A DNA stretch of 64,000 nucleotides from Isochrysis galbana. Its lineage: Eukaryota; Haptophyta; Isochrysidales; Isochrysidaceae. Within the stretch, counting starts at the first letter, position 1; each line of letters opens with the position of its first letter. The DNA is taken from positions 5,246,407 through 5,310,406 of the forward strand of contig CM030932.1 in assembly GCA_018136815.1 (NCBI GenBank), read 5' to 3'. The translations under genes were made by a program, and so were the position numbers. Below are positions 10,272-19,998 of this stretch, piece by piece. Under the pieces are notes generated by a model that saw only the letters and a program-made list of their open reading frames with translations, was not told where the DNA came from and ran no database searches.

Positions 10272-11543
10272 TCAAGATGGTGGTGGAGAATCGAGAAGTC
10301 GTGCACCAAGTTCTGTGCTCGCATCCAAGGCGGGAAACCGTGCCAGGTCAGAGTAACCCTCCCCCAATTGGTGGATCACGCCGGACCACATTGTGTCGCA
10401 CAACCAGCTCCCTCCGACTAGCCCAAGCGGCTGGGCTGCCATCTCTCGTTTGGATTTGGATGGTTGGTTGGCGCATCCCATTTCCATCCCTCGATGTTGC
10501 ACTGCTCCGTGAGTGCCACCGTCTCCGCCGCCACCCTCGATGGCTTTGCTGCCATGCTGAGCCCTTCCATCGCCACCTCGAACATTTGTATCGTTGAATT
10601 CTTGCATGAGCCCGAGGGGTGCGATCGATGCCCTGTCTTTCGCTTCCACTAAGAACCAAACCCCCCTATCAAGCTCAGATCTGAGCTGCAGCGGTGCCCA
10701 GCCAGCGCAACCATGAATGACCTTCACTCTCGGTGCGCCCAGGCCGCTCACGCACTCAGCAGCTTGGCATGCAAGCGCATGCCGCAATTCTCCCTCCCGT
10801 AAATTTGAAGAGAGCCAGAGGCCCGGCCCGACCGGCATCGCACCGGGGACATCGGCTAGATCGTGTAGAGCGACGATCTGGCTCTCGGCAACATCACCAC
10901 CCTTGTGCAGCGTGGAGGAGGCGAGCACTGGACCTAACATTTCACGGGCTTCATCCGTCACGACCGCACCCACCTTTGTGTCCAGTGGCTTGTTGATCAC
11001 AACGCCCACCACCGAATCGTCCGTGACTGATGTGATTAGGATGACCGCGCGGTGGAGGCTAGGCTGCATCATGCACGCCAACGGATGGGTCAGGAGGAGC
11101 GAGCCAGGCCGCACCACTTCTCCCGCAGCCACCCGCACAAGCGGCCGGATGGCAGCCTCGCATCTCTTCGCGTCTATCAGATGCTGCGACACGGCATCCG
11201 CCCGCTCGGCTGCCTCACCAAGCACACGGAGTGCAGCAAGCCCAACATCGAGGGGCCGCTCGGCGGGCGGTGAGCGGCGCACAGCGCGCACGGCGGTCTC
11301 GAGCGACCGTTCTGGACGGTAGAATTCTCCGCCGCCAAAGAAGTCACGAAGTATCGCGCCGAGCGCGCCTGCCACCCCGTCCTGCTTGGGGAGCTCCACC
11401 AGCTCGCCGCGAAGCTGATCATAGTATGCGCTTGGCCGCGATGAGAGTGAGAGGAGGGCGCGGCCGGCAGGCTGAGCGTCGATGGCGCGCGCGCTGCGCA
11501 GCAGACTGCGGTAGACCGTCTGCGCCACCGCTCGCTCTGCCAT
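10272..11543 (-). CDS. AlgH/DUF179 (UPF0301) family protein with N-terminal extension
   Basis: Frame of 423 codons from the ATG at 11543. Residues 146-300 carry the AlgH fold signature: GSLLLTHPL, a RAVILI strand, GVVINKPL, a GGDV turn, and GCAGWAPLQLRSELDRG with WF. The family is small and found in bacteria and in algal and plant organelles; its biochemical role is not settled. Residues 8-22 (VYRSLLRSARAID) resemble an LYR-type helix, and the first 140 residues are otherwise helical and unassigned. Residues 300-383 do not fit the family, yet MWSGVIHQLGEGY (from 384) is the usual C-terminal helix. The 84-residue segment may be an in-frame intron: a GTGGAA donor follows Leu298 and AG acceptors exist near 10400-10420. 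In that case the spliced protein is about 340 residues. Confidence 0.8.
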   Translation of the reverse strand: MAERAVAQTVYRSLLRSARAIDAQPAGRALLSLSSRPSAYYDQLRGELVELPKQDGVAGALGAILRDFFGGGEFYRPERSLETAVRAVRRSPPAERPLDVGLAALRVLGEAAERADAVSQHLIDAKRCEAAIRPLVRVAAGEVVRPGSLLLTHPLACMMQPSLHRAVILITSVTDDSVVGVVINKPLDTKVGAVVTDEAREMLGPVLASSTLHKGGDVAESQIVALHDLADVPGAMPVGPGLWLSSNLREGELRHALACQAAECVSGLGAPRVKVIHGCAGWAPLQLRSELDRGVWFLVEAKDRASIAPLGLMQEFNDTNVRGGDGRAQHGSKAIEGGGGDGGTHGAVQHRGMEMGCANQPSKSKREMAAQPLGLVGGSWLCDTMWSGVIHQLGEGYSDLARFPALDASTELGARLLDSPPPS

Positions 11544-12389
11544 GCGCGCAGACGGCTGGTGTGTCCCGCCCTCTCTGCCTTCTGCCTCGGATGACAGCGG
11601 CGCCGCGCGCGGTCGGAGGAGCCGCCACTACTCCTAGGGTACCGAGATCGATTTCCATCTTTCTCGCCTTCTGTCTTCTGTCAGAGTTTTCTTTTTCTTC
11701 TGGATTCTAGTTCTAGTTTATCAGGTATCACTCGTACGTGCGAAATCCACTAGGTGGACGACGATGCCATTTATAGTAAATATGGCTATTATGGACCCCT
11801 TGGGGCCGTAGGGGGTTCTCTGGGGTCATTGGGGACCCACATGGACCCCCCCGTGCGGAGCTGTGGGTAGAAGTATCAAGCACTAACTCGTAATTCGTGC
11901 TTGGTATGTATTGGTATTGGTATTGGTATTGGTATTGGTATGCGGATTCGGCATCAACAATCACAATCAATCAACAATCACAATCAACCAAATGAAATCT
12001 GACCTCTGAAGATTCAGGCTACTACCGCTAAAAAACCTGAAGATGCAGGCTACTACCTAGGCTGGGGTCAGGATTTCGTTTTCAACTCGCCCAAATTTCG
12101 TTTGAGATTTCGTTCAGATTTCGAGCCCACACCCCCAAATTTCGATGAAATTTCGAGATTTCGCGTGGCGACACTAGATTTTTAATAGGCTCACGCGCGT
12201 TTCGCGGCGCACCCGCTAGCTGGTCCACGCACCACGCATCCTCCGCCCTGATATCTATCATCTATCCATTGCTATCTATAGATAGTCTATAGTATTCTAT
12301 GAACAACCTACAACCCTTACCAAAGAGAATCATAAGATAATGATCAATGATGCTTTAGACCCTGCTCACTCACTCACTCATTCACTCGC
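11544..12389. other. Intergenic with minisatellite and LINE tail relics
   Basis: Contains a TTGGTA hexamer array (about 11909-11941). Two decayed LINE 3'-terminal motifs (CTGAAGATTCAGGCTAC and CTGAAGATGCAGGCTAC, 12006-12056) lie in the same orientation as the termini at 4662 and 57217. A run of TTTCG-containing near repeats lies at 12070-12160. No gene was recognised. Confidence 0.6.
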
Positions 12390-12489
12390 NNNNNNNNNNN
12401 NNNNNNNNNNNNNNNNNNNNNNNNNNNNNNNNNNNNNNNNNNNNNNNNNNNNNNNNNNNNNNNNNNNNNNNNNNNNNNNNNNNNNNNNN
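12390..12489. other. Assembly gap (100 N)
   Basis: One hundred Ns interrupt the ERGIC3-type gene. A gap of exactly 100 usually marks unknown size. Confidence 0.99.
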
Positions 12490-14000
12490 TCAACAAAGGT
12501 GACCATGATGGGAGAAATGTCGTATATGAAGAAGACACCCGGCAACACGTAGCCAGCGCTGTGATCGTTGGCGCGCTTGAACTGTTCAGTCACTGAATAC
12601 TGACATGAGGTGAGCGTCCGCCCGTTCGCAAAAGAGTAGGTAGTGGGCACCACCTTGATAAAATATTGGAAAACTCCCGAGCCATTTCTCAAGATCATGT
12701 GTGAATTGTCCAACGGGTTGTGGCGGCCCGGATAGTGCACGCCGAAAGACAGCGAATGTATGACATGAGACACATTGTATGTGCCAGAGTCGAACGGTTT
12801 GAACTCATGTATCAACTGCCCTTGAGCGGACTCGAACGCTCTGCCGGGTGCGATGTGAAAGTTGCCTGCAACTTTGTTCACCTCGAGGAAGCCAAATAGA
12901 TTGCATCCCTCTTCCACACCCACGAGTTTGGCCTACGGTCCGGAGGTAGCCCATGGCGTCAAGGGGCTGTTCACAGAAGCGCGGCAGGATGTTCTGCAAG
13001 CTGCCACGCTAGATTACGATCCAGGCAGTCACTATCGGGCTAGTCCCATCTTGACCCTGTTTTGGTTGGCGTGTCCGTACGCCTTAGTGGTTCTACTTCC
13101 TCGTCACACGCAGCAGCCTCGCTAGGATACTCACCGGATCGGCAAGCATCGCCTCGTGCCGGCACATGGGGTGCTCCTCCCAGTTAAGCCGTCGCAGGCC
13201 CTTGCGTCGGTAGACCGATTGAACGTCGGCGCAAGAATTGCAGCACTGGTCCTTGACTTCCTGCATTTCGTCGTGGTTCGGAAAGCACGGGCCGCACTTG
13301 CCGGCCATTTTCCGCCGCATGTGTGTATCGTCGAGCTCGACCCCAATTTTGCTCCCATCTAGACGACGCCGCGTCTTCAGTAAATTAGAGACAACATCAA
13401 TCTGCTGCTCCCCCGCCACATCCATTGCAACCAGACTGCAGAGGACACGGAAGGCACAGTGAAATTGGTCTCACCAGCCAACGCAGCATGCCTGTCACAG
13501 CATAAACTGCCCGCATAAACTGCCCAGGTACAAAAGGACACTCAGGCCACCAGCGCCGGCCAAGACATGATGGGCTCACTTCATCTCTACTGCCACTGCG
13601 CACTCTGCGCGCTCCCAGCGGCTCGCGCTGCGGCTGGGCCCGTGGTGCGGCGGGTGCGCCATAGCTTGTGCCTCTTTCGCTCTCACCTCATCCCTGCGCA
13701 AGGCAGGTTTGGGAATGTGATGTTAAGGTTGATACGTATCCTCTCTCCGCGCGTGGTGTCCACATATAGGTGGTCGCTCGTTGTGGGCGTCAGGTACGCA
13801 CGGAACTCCGAGATGACCAGCAGGAGGATGGTGGTGAGGCTGATCAGCGAGACCGCTGCGCCCGAGCCAGTTCTCTCCTTGAAGTCATCGAGCGTCTTGG
13901 GATAGACATCGAACGAACGGACCACGTCAGCAATAGCCGAACTTTGCACACCCGCATCCGCCTCACCCGCCGAGCGCACGCGTCGCTGGCGCATCTCCAT
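12490..14000 (-). CDS. ERGIC3: ERGIC3/ERV46-type ER-Golgi cargo receptor, 3' part lost in a gap
   Basis: Three exons agree in splice sites and phase: 14000-13687, 13435-13135 and 12932 to the gap at 12490. Donors are GAG|GTGAGA and CCG|GTGAGT; acceptors are GCAG and GTAG. Introns are 251 and 202 bp. Exon 1 encodes the cytosolic N-terminus (FDVYPKTLDDF), a transmembrane helix (about residues 48-66) and the start of the lumenal domain (LYVDTTRGE, ITFPNLPC). Exon 2 has MDVAGEQQIDV and a Cys-rich patch with CCNSC. Exon 3 has GFLEVNKVAGNFHIAPGRAF, a YPGRHNPLD loop and LPGVFFIYDISPIMV. By family this is an integral membrane protein cycling between ER and Golgi in COPII/COPI vesicles. The second transmembrane helix and cytosolic sorting tail should lie in or beyond the gap and are not visible. 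Confidence 0.93.
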
Positions 14001-14033
14001 GCTCTCTCAGCGAGGGCGCCGGCGCCGCCGACG

Positions 14034-14275
14034 GTGCGCGCTGGCAGCAGAGAGAGCCAAGAGAGAGAGGGAAGAGGAGAGGTGCTCTCCGCAACAAACT
14101 CGCTGCTTCGTCCGTCTCTTCTTCTCGGGTCGGTTCTTCTCTCTCCGAGGGGTCGCCTTCGATCCTTGTATCTTCCTCTCCAAGAAGTTGCACACTCTCT
14201 CTCTCTGTCGGTGCCGCTCTGGCAGAGAGGAGGGGGGAGGGGGGGGGGGAGGGGAAGAGAGGGCTCACTGGTAGA
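14034..14275. repeat. Purine/pyrimidine-biased tract at a gene start
   Basis: GA-rich on plus, hence CT-rich on the coding (minus) strand, immediately upstream of the ERGIC3 ATG. It includes a G run near 14230-14250. Probably 5' UTR or promoter. Confidence 0.6.
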
Positions 14276-14419
14276 AGCGGGCGCGCCGGGGGCCGCAGTC
14301 GATGCCGATTTACTAGAGTATTCTATTTTTGGCGATGCACCGAACGATGGCAACCGAGCCTGGATGGGAAAATACGTATTTACCGTATTTGGTCACTGGC
14401 CAAATACATATGTATTTAG

Positions 14420-14672
14420 CTATATTTGAAGCGCGTCCTTGGTTGTAGGCCTCGAATGTATTTGAAATGTATTTGGCCGGAGGCCAAATACAAAAATAAA
14501 TAAACTAAAATAATTAATGTTATATCCTAGCCATGACGAATTGGGATCCTAGATGGGAAATACGGTGCTGGGGCCTGCAAATACAGCCAAATACATATGT
14601 ATTTGGCCTCCGGCCAAATACATTTCAAATACATTCGAGGCCTACAACCCAGGACGCGCTTCAAATACAGCC
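14420..14672. repeat. Foldback element (70-bp inverted repeat)
   Basis: Arms 14420-14490 and 14602-14672 are reverse complements over about 70 bp with two mismatches. Each contains AAATGTATTTGGCCGGAGG or its complement. The 110-bp loop is AT-rich. Beside both arms lies the palindrome CCAAATACATATGTATTTGG or a one-sided variant. The same sequence stands at 17244 just before the hAT transposase fragment, so this may be a non-autonomous hAT-related element. Confidence 0.8.
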
Positions 14673-14682
14673 AAATAGAAAA

Positions 14683-14716
14683 ACTATTGTTATAGTTTGA
14701 ACTATGGAGCGTGCCG
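14683..14716 (+). mobile_element. Family-1 LINE leader, left half
   Basis: AAACTATTGTTATAGTTT plus an ATGGAGCGTGCCG start, the same leader as copy A (5934-5970). It is interrupted after GTGCCG by the TIR element at 14717-16111. The rest of the leader resumes at 16112. Confidence 0.75.
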
Positions 14717-14861
14717 AGGTCGTTTGCCTTCATTTGGTACCCCTCGTTTCCCAATACGCAATGCGTCGGTACAAAAAAATGTCTAGTATCTAAGCAAAGG
14801 CACCCACCTCACAGTGCTCAACCATGTCTACAAATGATGATTTAGTACGCAAGCGATTGCA

Positions 14862-15452
14862 ATGGATCATAAAAAAATGGACGAGAACTTTAAAAAATTC
14901 ATCTTACCTCTCTTTCCGCCATATGGCACTTCTAAATCTGCCATGCAGGTTATTGCGGAAGCATTGGACAGCATCAGTCCGCCGTCGATCCCGGGGGGGG
15001 GCAACAACTCCATGATGAGGCTGCTTGAGACGAACCCAAATTTGTTCACGTACACTTTCGAATATAAGTCCATATTCAGATCATTCGATTTCAAGCACAA
15101 TACGAACATTCAAGACACCTTACATGCCATTTGCGAGAACGATAAACCATTCACACTGGTTTATATGATACACACTCTCTTGAGCAAGAAGTTCACTGCG
15201 AACACAATCATCAATGTGAATCGTGATGATCTGCTTCGTACAATCAAAGCTTATGTCGATTCGGAATTAATTCCCCACCTCCAAGAATTGCTAAAAGGTG
15301 TCGATTCGTGTTCAGCTCCCCAAGTAAAGATTGAGAACAAAAGGCCGCTTATCGATTCGGGTTCAGCTCCCGTAAAGATTGAACCCCCAGGGCCCAGCAA
15401 CATCAAATATAAAAAAGCTCGGTCCCAGGACACCGGGTCGAGCTCACAATGA
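14862..15452 (+). CDS. Orphan 196-residue protein carried by the TIR element
   Basis: Intact frame, visibly AT-richer than the surrounding genes. The first 150 residues look globular and helical, with conserved-looking aromatic blocks (FILPLFPPYG, FTYTFEYKSIFRSFDF). The C-terminal 45 residues are basic and Ser/Pro-rich, with an internal near-repeat (SCSAPQVKIE and SGSAPVKIE) that could be sumoylation-type sites. No signal peptide or membrane helix. No family recognised. Position between inverted termini suggests an element-encoded or captured gene. An alternative is a host gene exon. Confidence 0.55.
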   Translation: MDHKKMDENFKKFILPLFPPYGTSKSAMQVIAEALDSISPPSIPGGGNNSMMRLLETNPNLFTYTFEYKSIFRSFDFKHNTNIQDTLHAICENDKPFTLVYMIHTLLSKKFTANTIINVNRDDLLRTIKAYVDSELIPHLQELLKGVDSCSAPQVKIENKRPLIDSGSAPVKIEPPGPSNIKYKKARSQDTGSSSQ

Positions 15453-15639
15453 GGGCGCTCCTGCCGAGCGAGTCCACCGCTTGGCGATGGAGTTGTACTC
15501 CGCAGTCAACGGATCCGCCGCCGTCGTCCCTCCTCGGAGTGCTCTCCATGTGCCGTGCCACACCTAACGTCTACTGGGAGGGTCGCGTCCCCGCGTTTGT
15601 GGAGCGCCAGCAACTTGTGCTCGGGCGCCGTGAATGAGT

Positions 15640-15875
15640 AGCGCTGTCACCGACGACAGGGATTCATCGAAGATTTCATCCACAGTGAGGAGGAGCTTGG
15701 CTTTCTCAGGCACCTTTTTGAGCAGTCTTCCCCACTCGGCGCAGGCATCCGCAGCCGTGTCCAGCACTGCTCGAGCAGGTACTGCTCCGGGCCGCGCAGG
15801 TGATCCGCGAGCAGGTCGATGACGTCCAGCAGACGGGCGGGCGCAGTGGGCGGCGGGGGGTCGACGGCGAGCATC
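15640..15875 (-). pseudogene. Captured gene fragment, frame broken
   Basis: From an ATG at about 15875 the minus strand encodes a Pro-rich start and a helical block (LLDVIDLLADHLRGPEQYLL). After about 45 codons the sensible reading moves to another frame (DTAADACAEWGRLLKK, LLLTVDEIFDES), as if one base were lost near 15770. Overlapping frames support a once-coding helical protein that I cannot name. It lies inside the TIR element, so it may be a captured host exon. Confidence 0.4.
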
Positions 15876-16111
15876 CGCGCGGCGGAAGGGCGGCGGGGTG
15901 GGATGGGGGAGGGCGGGGCGGAGGTGGAGAGAGGCGAGAGGATCGCGCGCGGGGGTGGGGGTGGGATGGGGTAGAGGGGCTGTGGGATGGGGGCTATGGA
16001 TGGGAAGGGGGGGGGAGGTCGGACAGAGGACCCGCGCAGGACACACCCCCGCCGCTCCACTCGATAGGGAAGAAAAGCGCGCGCGAGGGACCAAATGAAG
16101 GCAAGCCGCCT

Positions 16112-16242
16112 CGCGACCGCTCCCGAGCCCCAGGCGACCCTCGCCACCGCGCCCCACCTGGGACGCCCCACGCCGCCCGAGGCGGCTCGTCAGAAAGCCC
16201 TCTCAGAGCCCATCCAACCCATCCAAACCACACCCGCGCAGG
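16112..16242 (+). mobile_element. Family-1 LINE leader, right half
   Basis: Matches the reverse complement of 5811-5936 in LINE copy A almost base for base, from CGCGACCGCTCCCGAG to the CAAACCACACCCGCG end. Together with 14683-14716 it forms one leader split by the TIR element. Confidence 0.85.
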
Positions 16243-16488
16243 CGCGCGGGGTGGCGAGCACTGGCACCGAACAGGTTGCCACCATGGCTCTGCGCATCAT
16301 GCAGGGGGTCTTTGAGGCCCCCTCCTACAGTGGGAAACCTTCCCACCCCAAGAGCACCTCATGTGGGAGGGTAGCTCAGCTGCCCTCCCCATGGTGGAAA
16401 CCTCTACCATCAGTGCACCCAACATGGGAGGGCACTTCACAACCATCAACCCCATACGGAGAGCACCCCATGCCTCTGTTTTCCAACT

Positions 16489-16870
16489 TGTTGACACAAT
16501 TCTCGTCTTCACCCCACTCTTGTGGGCCACTAGTACCAATCACTCAGTGCCCTGCCTTGGGCCCTCTTTCAACACTAGACTCCCTCTCCCACTCCCCCTT
16601 CACACTTCAACCAACCCAAACAGCGCGAACCCCCCCGGCCTCTATTCAAAGCACCAAAAATTTCAATTCAAGACACATGTTGATACACTTCCCGTTTTCA
16701 CCCCACGCTTGTGGGCCACAAGTTACCTACAACTCAGTGCCCTGCCTTGGGCCCTCTTTCAACACTTCACTCCCTCTCCCACTCCCTCATCCCACTACAA
16801 CCAACCCAAGAAGCACAAACCCCAAACCCAAACCCCCTCGCCCTCGGTTCCAAACACCAAAAATTTCGAC
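16489..16870 (+). repeat. Tandem duplication, period about 188 bp
   Basis: Two diverged units start TTGACACAATTCTCGTC and TTGATACACTTCCCGTT. Each contains CTTGTGGGCCAC, then CAGTGCCCTGCCTTGGGCCC and CCAAAAATTTC. Strongly C-rich and poor in G. The frames through it give low-complexity Pro/Thr/Leu protein and are not credible genes. The flanks 16243-16488 and 16871-17236 show similar composition and no gene. Confidence 0.75.
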
Positions 16871-17236
16871 TCAAGACCAGAGGGAGGACATGTCTTGAGG
16901 CGGCGTCGCTGCCCATGCCTAGCGCAAGGGTATAGCGCCCCCACTCAAACATCTCCTTCCCCAAAGCTCCTCTTTGAGGAGTTGCTCCTCTCCCTCCCAT
17001 TAGGCCCCCTTGCCTGCGAGACCAGAACAGGATCCTGGCGTGGGGGGCTGTTTGAGTGTGGAGGGAGGGGTGCTCCGGCTAGCGCAGGTAGTAAGCTAGT
17101 GAAGAGCTGGGTGGCATAAGGGGGAAGGGTGCTTGCGCTCGCCGCGGCAGGGAGTCCTGTCTTGTGTGCGCGCTAGTCCCGTTCCTTTGCTGCGCCGCGA
17201 CCCATAAAAATTTGTTAAAATTTTAAAAATTTTTCA

Positions 17237-17798
17237 AATACAGCCAAATACATATGTATTTGGCCTCTGCCGTGATGCACTTGATGCGATCAGGCATGCG
17301 TGGAAGACGGATTGGACGACTGACACTCCTGAGCCTGCGATGGCGAGTCCGTCAGCTTCAAACCCCAACACCACAACGCTCGCCAAAGCAAAAGGGAAAG
17401 AGGAGATCGGGACAGTCACCTCCATCTTTTCGGTGCCGCTGGCTCCCGAGGTCGACTTTGCCGTCGCGCAAGCAGGGTCCGTTGCGGATGAGACGCCGGG
17501 AATCGCGGACGAACTCGAGCATTACCTTTCACTCCCACAGGAGAAGAATTTGAACTTGGACGTGCTCAAGTGGTGGAAGCAACGCGACCACCCGCACAAG
17601 CCGGACCCCTCGACTGGACGCGTCCAGGGTTTGCCGATGCTGGCAAAGATGGCGCGGCAATTCCTCGGCCGGCCGGCGAGTTCCGCCAGTGTGGAGCGCG
17701 CATTCTCGAAGGCGGGAAAGCTCCACGACGACTTGAAGGCAAGCCAAAGTGACGACACTTTGGAGCATGCCCTTCTCGCATCACATAATACCGATTGA
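17237..17798 (+). pseudogene. hAT transposase, C-terminal remnant
   Basis: Frame 17340-17798 (152 codons). Its second half is a clear hAT dimerisation domain: LDVLKWWKQR, PMLAKMARQFLGRPASSASVERAFSKAGKL, then a short helical end. The N-terminal two thirds of a transposase, including the catalytic RNase H-like core, is absent. The part before residue 55 is Ala/Thr-rich and unassigned. Immediately upstream (17237-17268) stands CCAAATACATATGTATTTGG, also seen at the foldback element 14420-14672. This suggests the palindrome belongs to hAT-derived ends in this genome. Confidence 0.85.
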
Positions 17799-17960
17799 CG
17801 ATTGATCGCCTGCCTTTCTTCCTTTTGTTTGTACGTTGGGTGGCCGGTGCGGTGTGTGCGATTCGGAAGGAGAAGGGCGTCGTGCGTTGGTACGTGGTAC
17901 GTGGTACGTTTTGGGCGTCCGTGTACTGTCGCATGTGCATGTGTGCGCGTGTAATATGCA

Positions 17961-17965
<5 letters not shown>

Positions 17966-18047
<82 letters not shown>
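17966..18047. repeat. (GT)n microsatellite
   Basis: About 41 GT units between the hAT remnant and repeat R5. Confidence 0.97.
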
Positions 18048-18048
<1 letters not shown>

Positions 18049-18352
18049 ACCTATTCCAACATTGGTCTCTCTCATTATCATTGCTCGTATCTATAAGGTT
18101 TCATTACATTCCTAGTAGGGAGCTAGCCGAGGCCGCCGGCCTGTCTTCGGCGCACTGCGCACTGCTGTACGGCGGCTCCGCCGCCGCTACCCGGGTGATT
18201 ATCCTGAATAGTGGATTTTCACTATTCGGAACCAGTGGGTAGTAGCCCCCCCCCTACCCACATGGAGGTGGGTAGTGGAAATCGGATGTGGGTAGGTGAG
18301 TAGCACGATACCCAGTTATCTGGTTACAGGCCTTAATGGGATCGTGGGTTGT

Positions 18353-18490
18353 GGAGCGCCCTCTCTCTTTCTCTCGAAAGAGAAGGGAAGTTTCCCCACC
18401 TTTCTTCCTCCCAGGCGCCTCGCAAATATAGGTTTAATTTGCTATCTCCCCTGCGTTTCTTTATCTGCTTCTGGGGCAATCAAGTTTAAT
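18353..18490 (+). repeat. Dispersed repeat R5, copy 1
   Basis: About 135 bp from a GGAGCGCCCTCTCTCTTT start through GAAGTTTCCCCACCTTTC to CTGGGGCAATC. Present in reverse complement at 61120-61248 with only scattered differences. It contains the short IR TCTCTCGAAAGAG. Confidence 0.8.
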
Positions 18491-18519
18491 TTGCGACCTC
18501 TTCGTATCTTCCCCTTAGG

Positions 18520-18837
18520 CGCATCGCACTTCTCTCGTCTTATTCGGCAAGTCTTTTGGAATCCTGTGCGGCAAGATTGCCCCTCGTTTCCGTTATGGTG
18601 CGATTCCCATTCCAGACGGGATCGCCGCCACCACGGCATCGGATGGACAGCCGCCAGCCGTCGCCGCCTCTCGTTCTCGTACCACCACGGCATCCAGTCT
18701 GCAAGCCAACGAACGGTCGTCCAGGTTGTCCTCTACGACCGGGGATTCCATCAACCTCTCTTACCTCGACGTCGGTACACCCAACGCCGAGGCGCTCAAG
18801 CTCAAGGAGGCACAGGCCGAGGACGGCAGTCTCCTCC
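18520..18837 (+). other. Possible orphan exon
   Basis: A plus frame is open from about 18520 into the DH element at 18838. It reads a hydrophobic start (LVLFGKSFGILCGKI), an Ala/Thr/Ser-rich middle and SINLSYLDVGTPNAEALKLKEAQAEDGSLL. The last part looks like real protein, but there is no start codon, no family match and the frame ends inside repeats. Low support. Confidence 0.25.
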
Positions 18838-18957
18838 TGGCAAGCCATCAGGCATGCCAGGAGAATGGGTGGTTCCTCCCCCACGGCAGGGGAGGAGTGG
18901 CGGGAGAGAGGGGGGGCTCGTGCCCCCCCATGGGTCAACAAAGTATAAACTTAGTTG
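18838..18957 (+). repeat. DH stem-loop element, copy 2 (four stems)
   Basis: Successive stems: CTCCTGGCA/TGCCAGGAG, CCTCCCC/GGGGAGG, GGGGGGCTCGTGCCCCCC, and CAACAAAGTATAAACTTAGTTG. Nearly identical to 29968-30089. Confidence 0.85.
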
Positions 18958-19998
18958 ACGAGCTGGAGCTGGGAGCGGAGTGGGGGCTGCCGGCTGCCGG
19001 CGGCGCGCTTCGTGGTCCATGGGCAAGACCAGGCAAGACCAGGCAAGACCACAAAGACGACCCCCCTCACCCCCCCCACCCCCACCCCACAGGCGCCCAT
19101 GGCCCATGGCCTCCAGCAAGCTTCAGGCTACCCGGGGCCAGTGCACGGGCCAAGCCCGTGACCGTGTGACGTGTGACAGTGTGTATAGTGCATAGTGTCC
19201 GATCGTCTTCGTCTTCGTCTTCGTCTTCTGAATAATCCGCTTTTGGTGCTGCCGCCTCTCCACTCTCCAGGCTACATCCTACGTCCTACGTACATCGTCG
19301 AAGGCCGCGAGTCCCATGACCAATCTCTCACCCAGGCCTCACCGTGGCGCGCTCTTCGCAGCCGCACCTACACCTACACCTACACCTACCAATTGACACC
19401 TACACCTACACCTACGTCGGTTCGTATGTGCGCACTTGAGTGGCGATGGTCACGGGCGGCGGCGTGATGGTCGTGATTGATGGTTGATGGAGCTGAATGT
19501 ATGCTTGCTTGCTAAGCCCATTGGCCATTGGCTGGCGAGCTCATCGCGCTGTTCGGGAGTCACGAGCGCTCAACGCCCGAGTCCAGCAGCAACACGTAGT
19601 AGCGACGGGCCGCAGCATAGTGCACACTAGGCGCGATACGCCGGGTAGTGTCTTCTGCTTAACTCATTGTTGCATGAAAACTATCCCAGGATATCGCGCA
19701 CAAATGTGCCACCCAACGCACCACCACCCGGTGTCTCCTACGTTACCCTAAGCCCTTGGCAAGATCCACCCAAAAGTCACAAGCGACTTGTGCGTGCCAT
19801 TGACCAAAGACACGCATGCATTGCCGTTCTGCGGACATTGCGACAACTCCGGTAGCGTTTGCGTGGCCCCGCGAGCCCATAGATCGCTCAGGAAGCACAA
19901 TATGCGCCCCCTACGCCCCCCCCCCCCCCCAACGCCCCTTTAGAAGCTACTTTGAGACCAACCCTCTCAGCCAATTATTTGCCCGGGTCCACGCGCTC
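18958..19998. other. Intergenic, simple repeats only
   Basis: Holds a CTTCGT array (19206-19228), a CCTACA array interrupted once (19368-19425) and a C run at 19918-19931. No gene was recognised. Confidence 0.6.

Larger units (their letters stand above)
14717..16111. mobile_element. TIR element of about 1.4 kb inserted in a LINE leader
   Basis: The left end (14717 on) and the inverted right end (16111 back) share about 28 bp with a few mismatches, centred on TTGCCTTCATTTGGT followed by a CCCTCG block (called R7 here). The element interrupts a LINE leader that is continuous in copy A: left flank ends GTGCCG, right flank starts CGCGACCG. The overlap implies a 2-bp CG target duplication. Cargo is a plus-strand ORF (14862-15452) and a GC-rich minus-strand fragment of another gene (15640-15875). 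No transposase is recognisable, so it is probably non-autonomous. The left R7 end also occurs at 33326-33366. Confidence 0.65.

Noticed and set aside
16243-17119. Open frames of 250 or more codons across the C-rich tandem duplication
   Set aside because: Repetitive Pro/Thr/Leu protein arises from the 188-bp duplication and skewed base composition. There is no start context or family.
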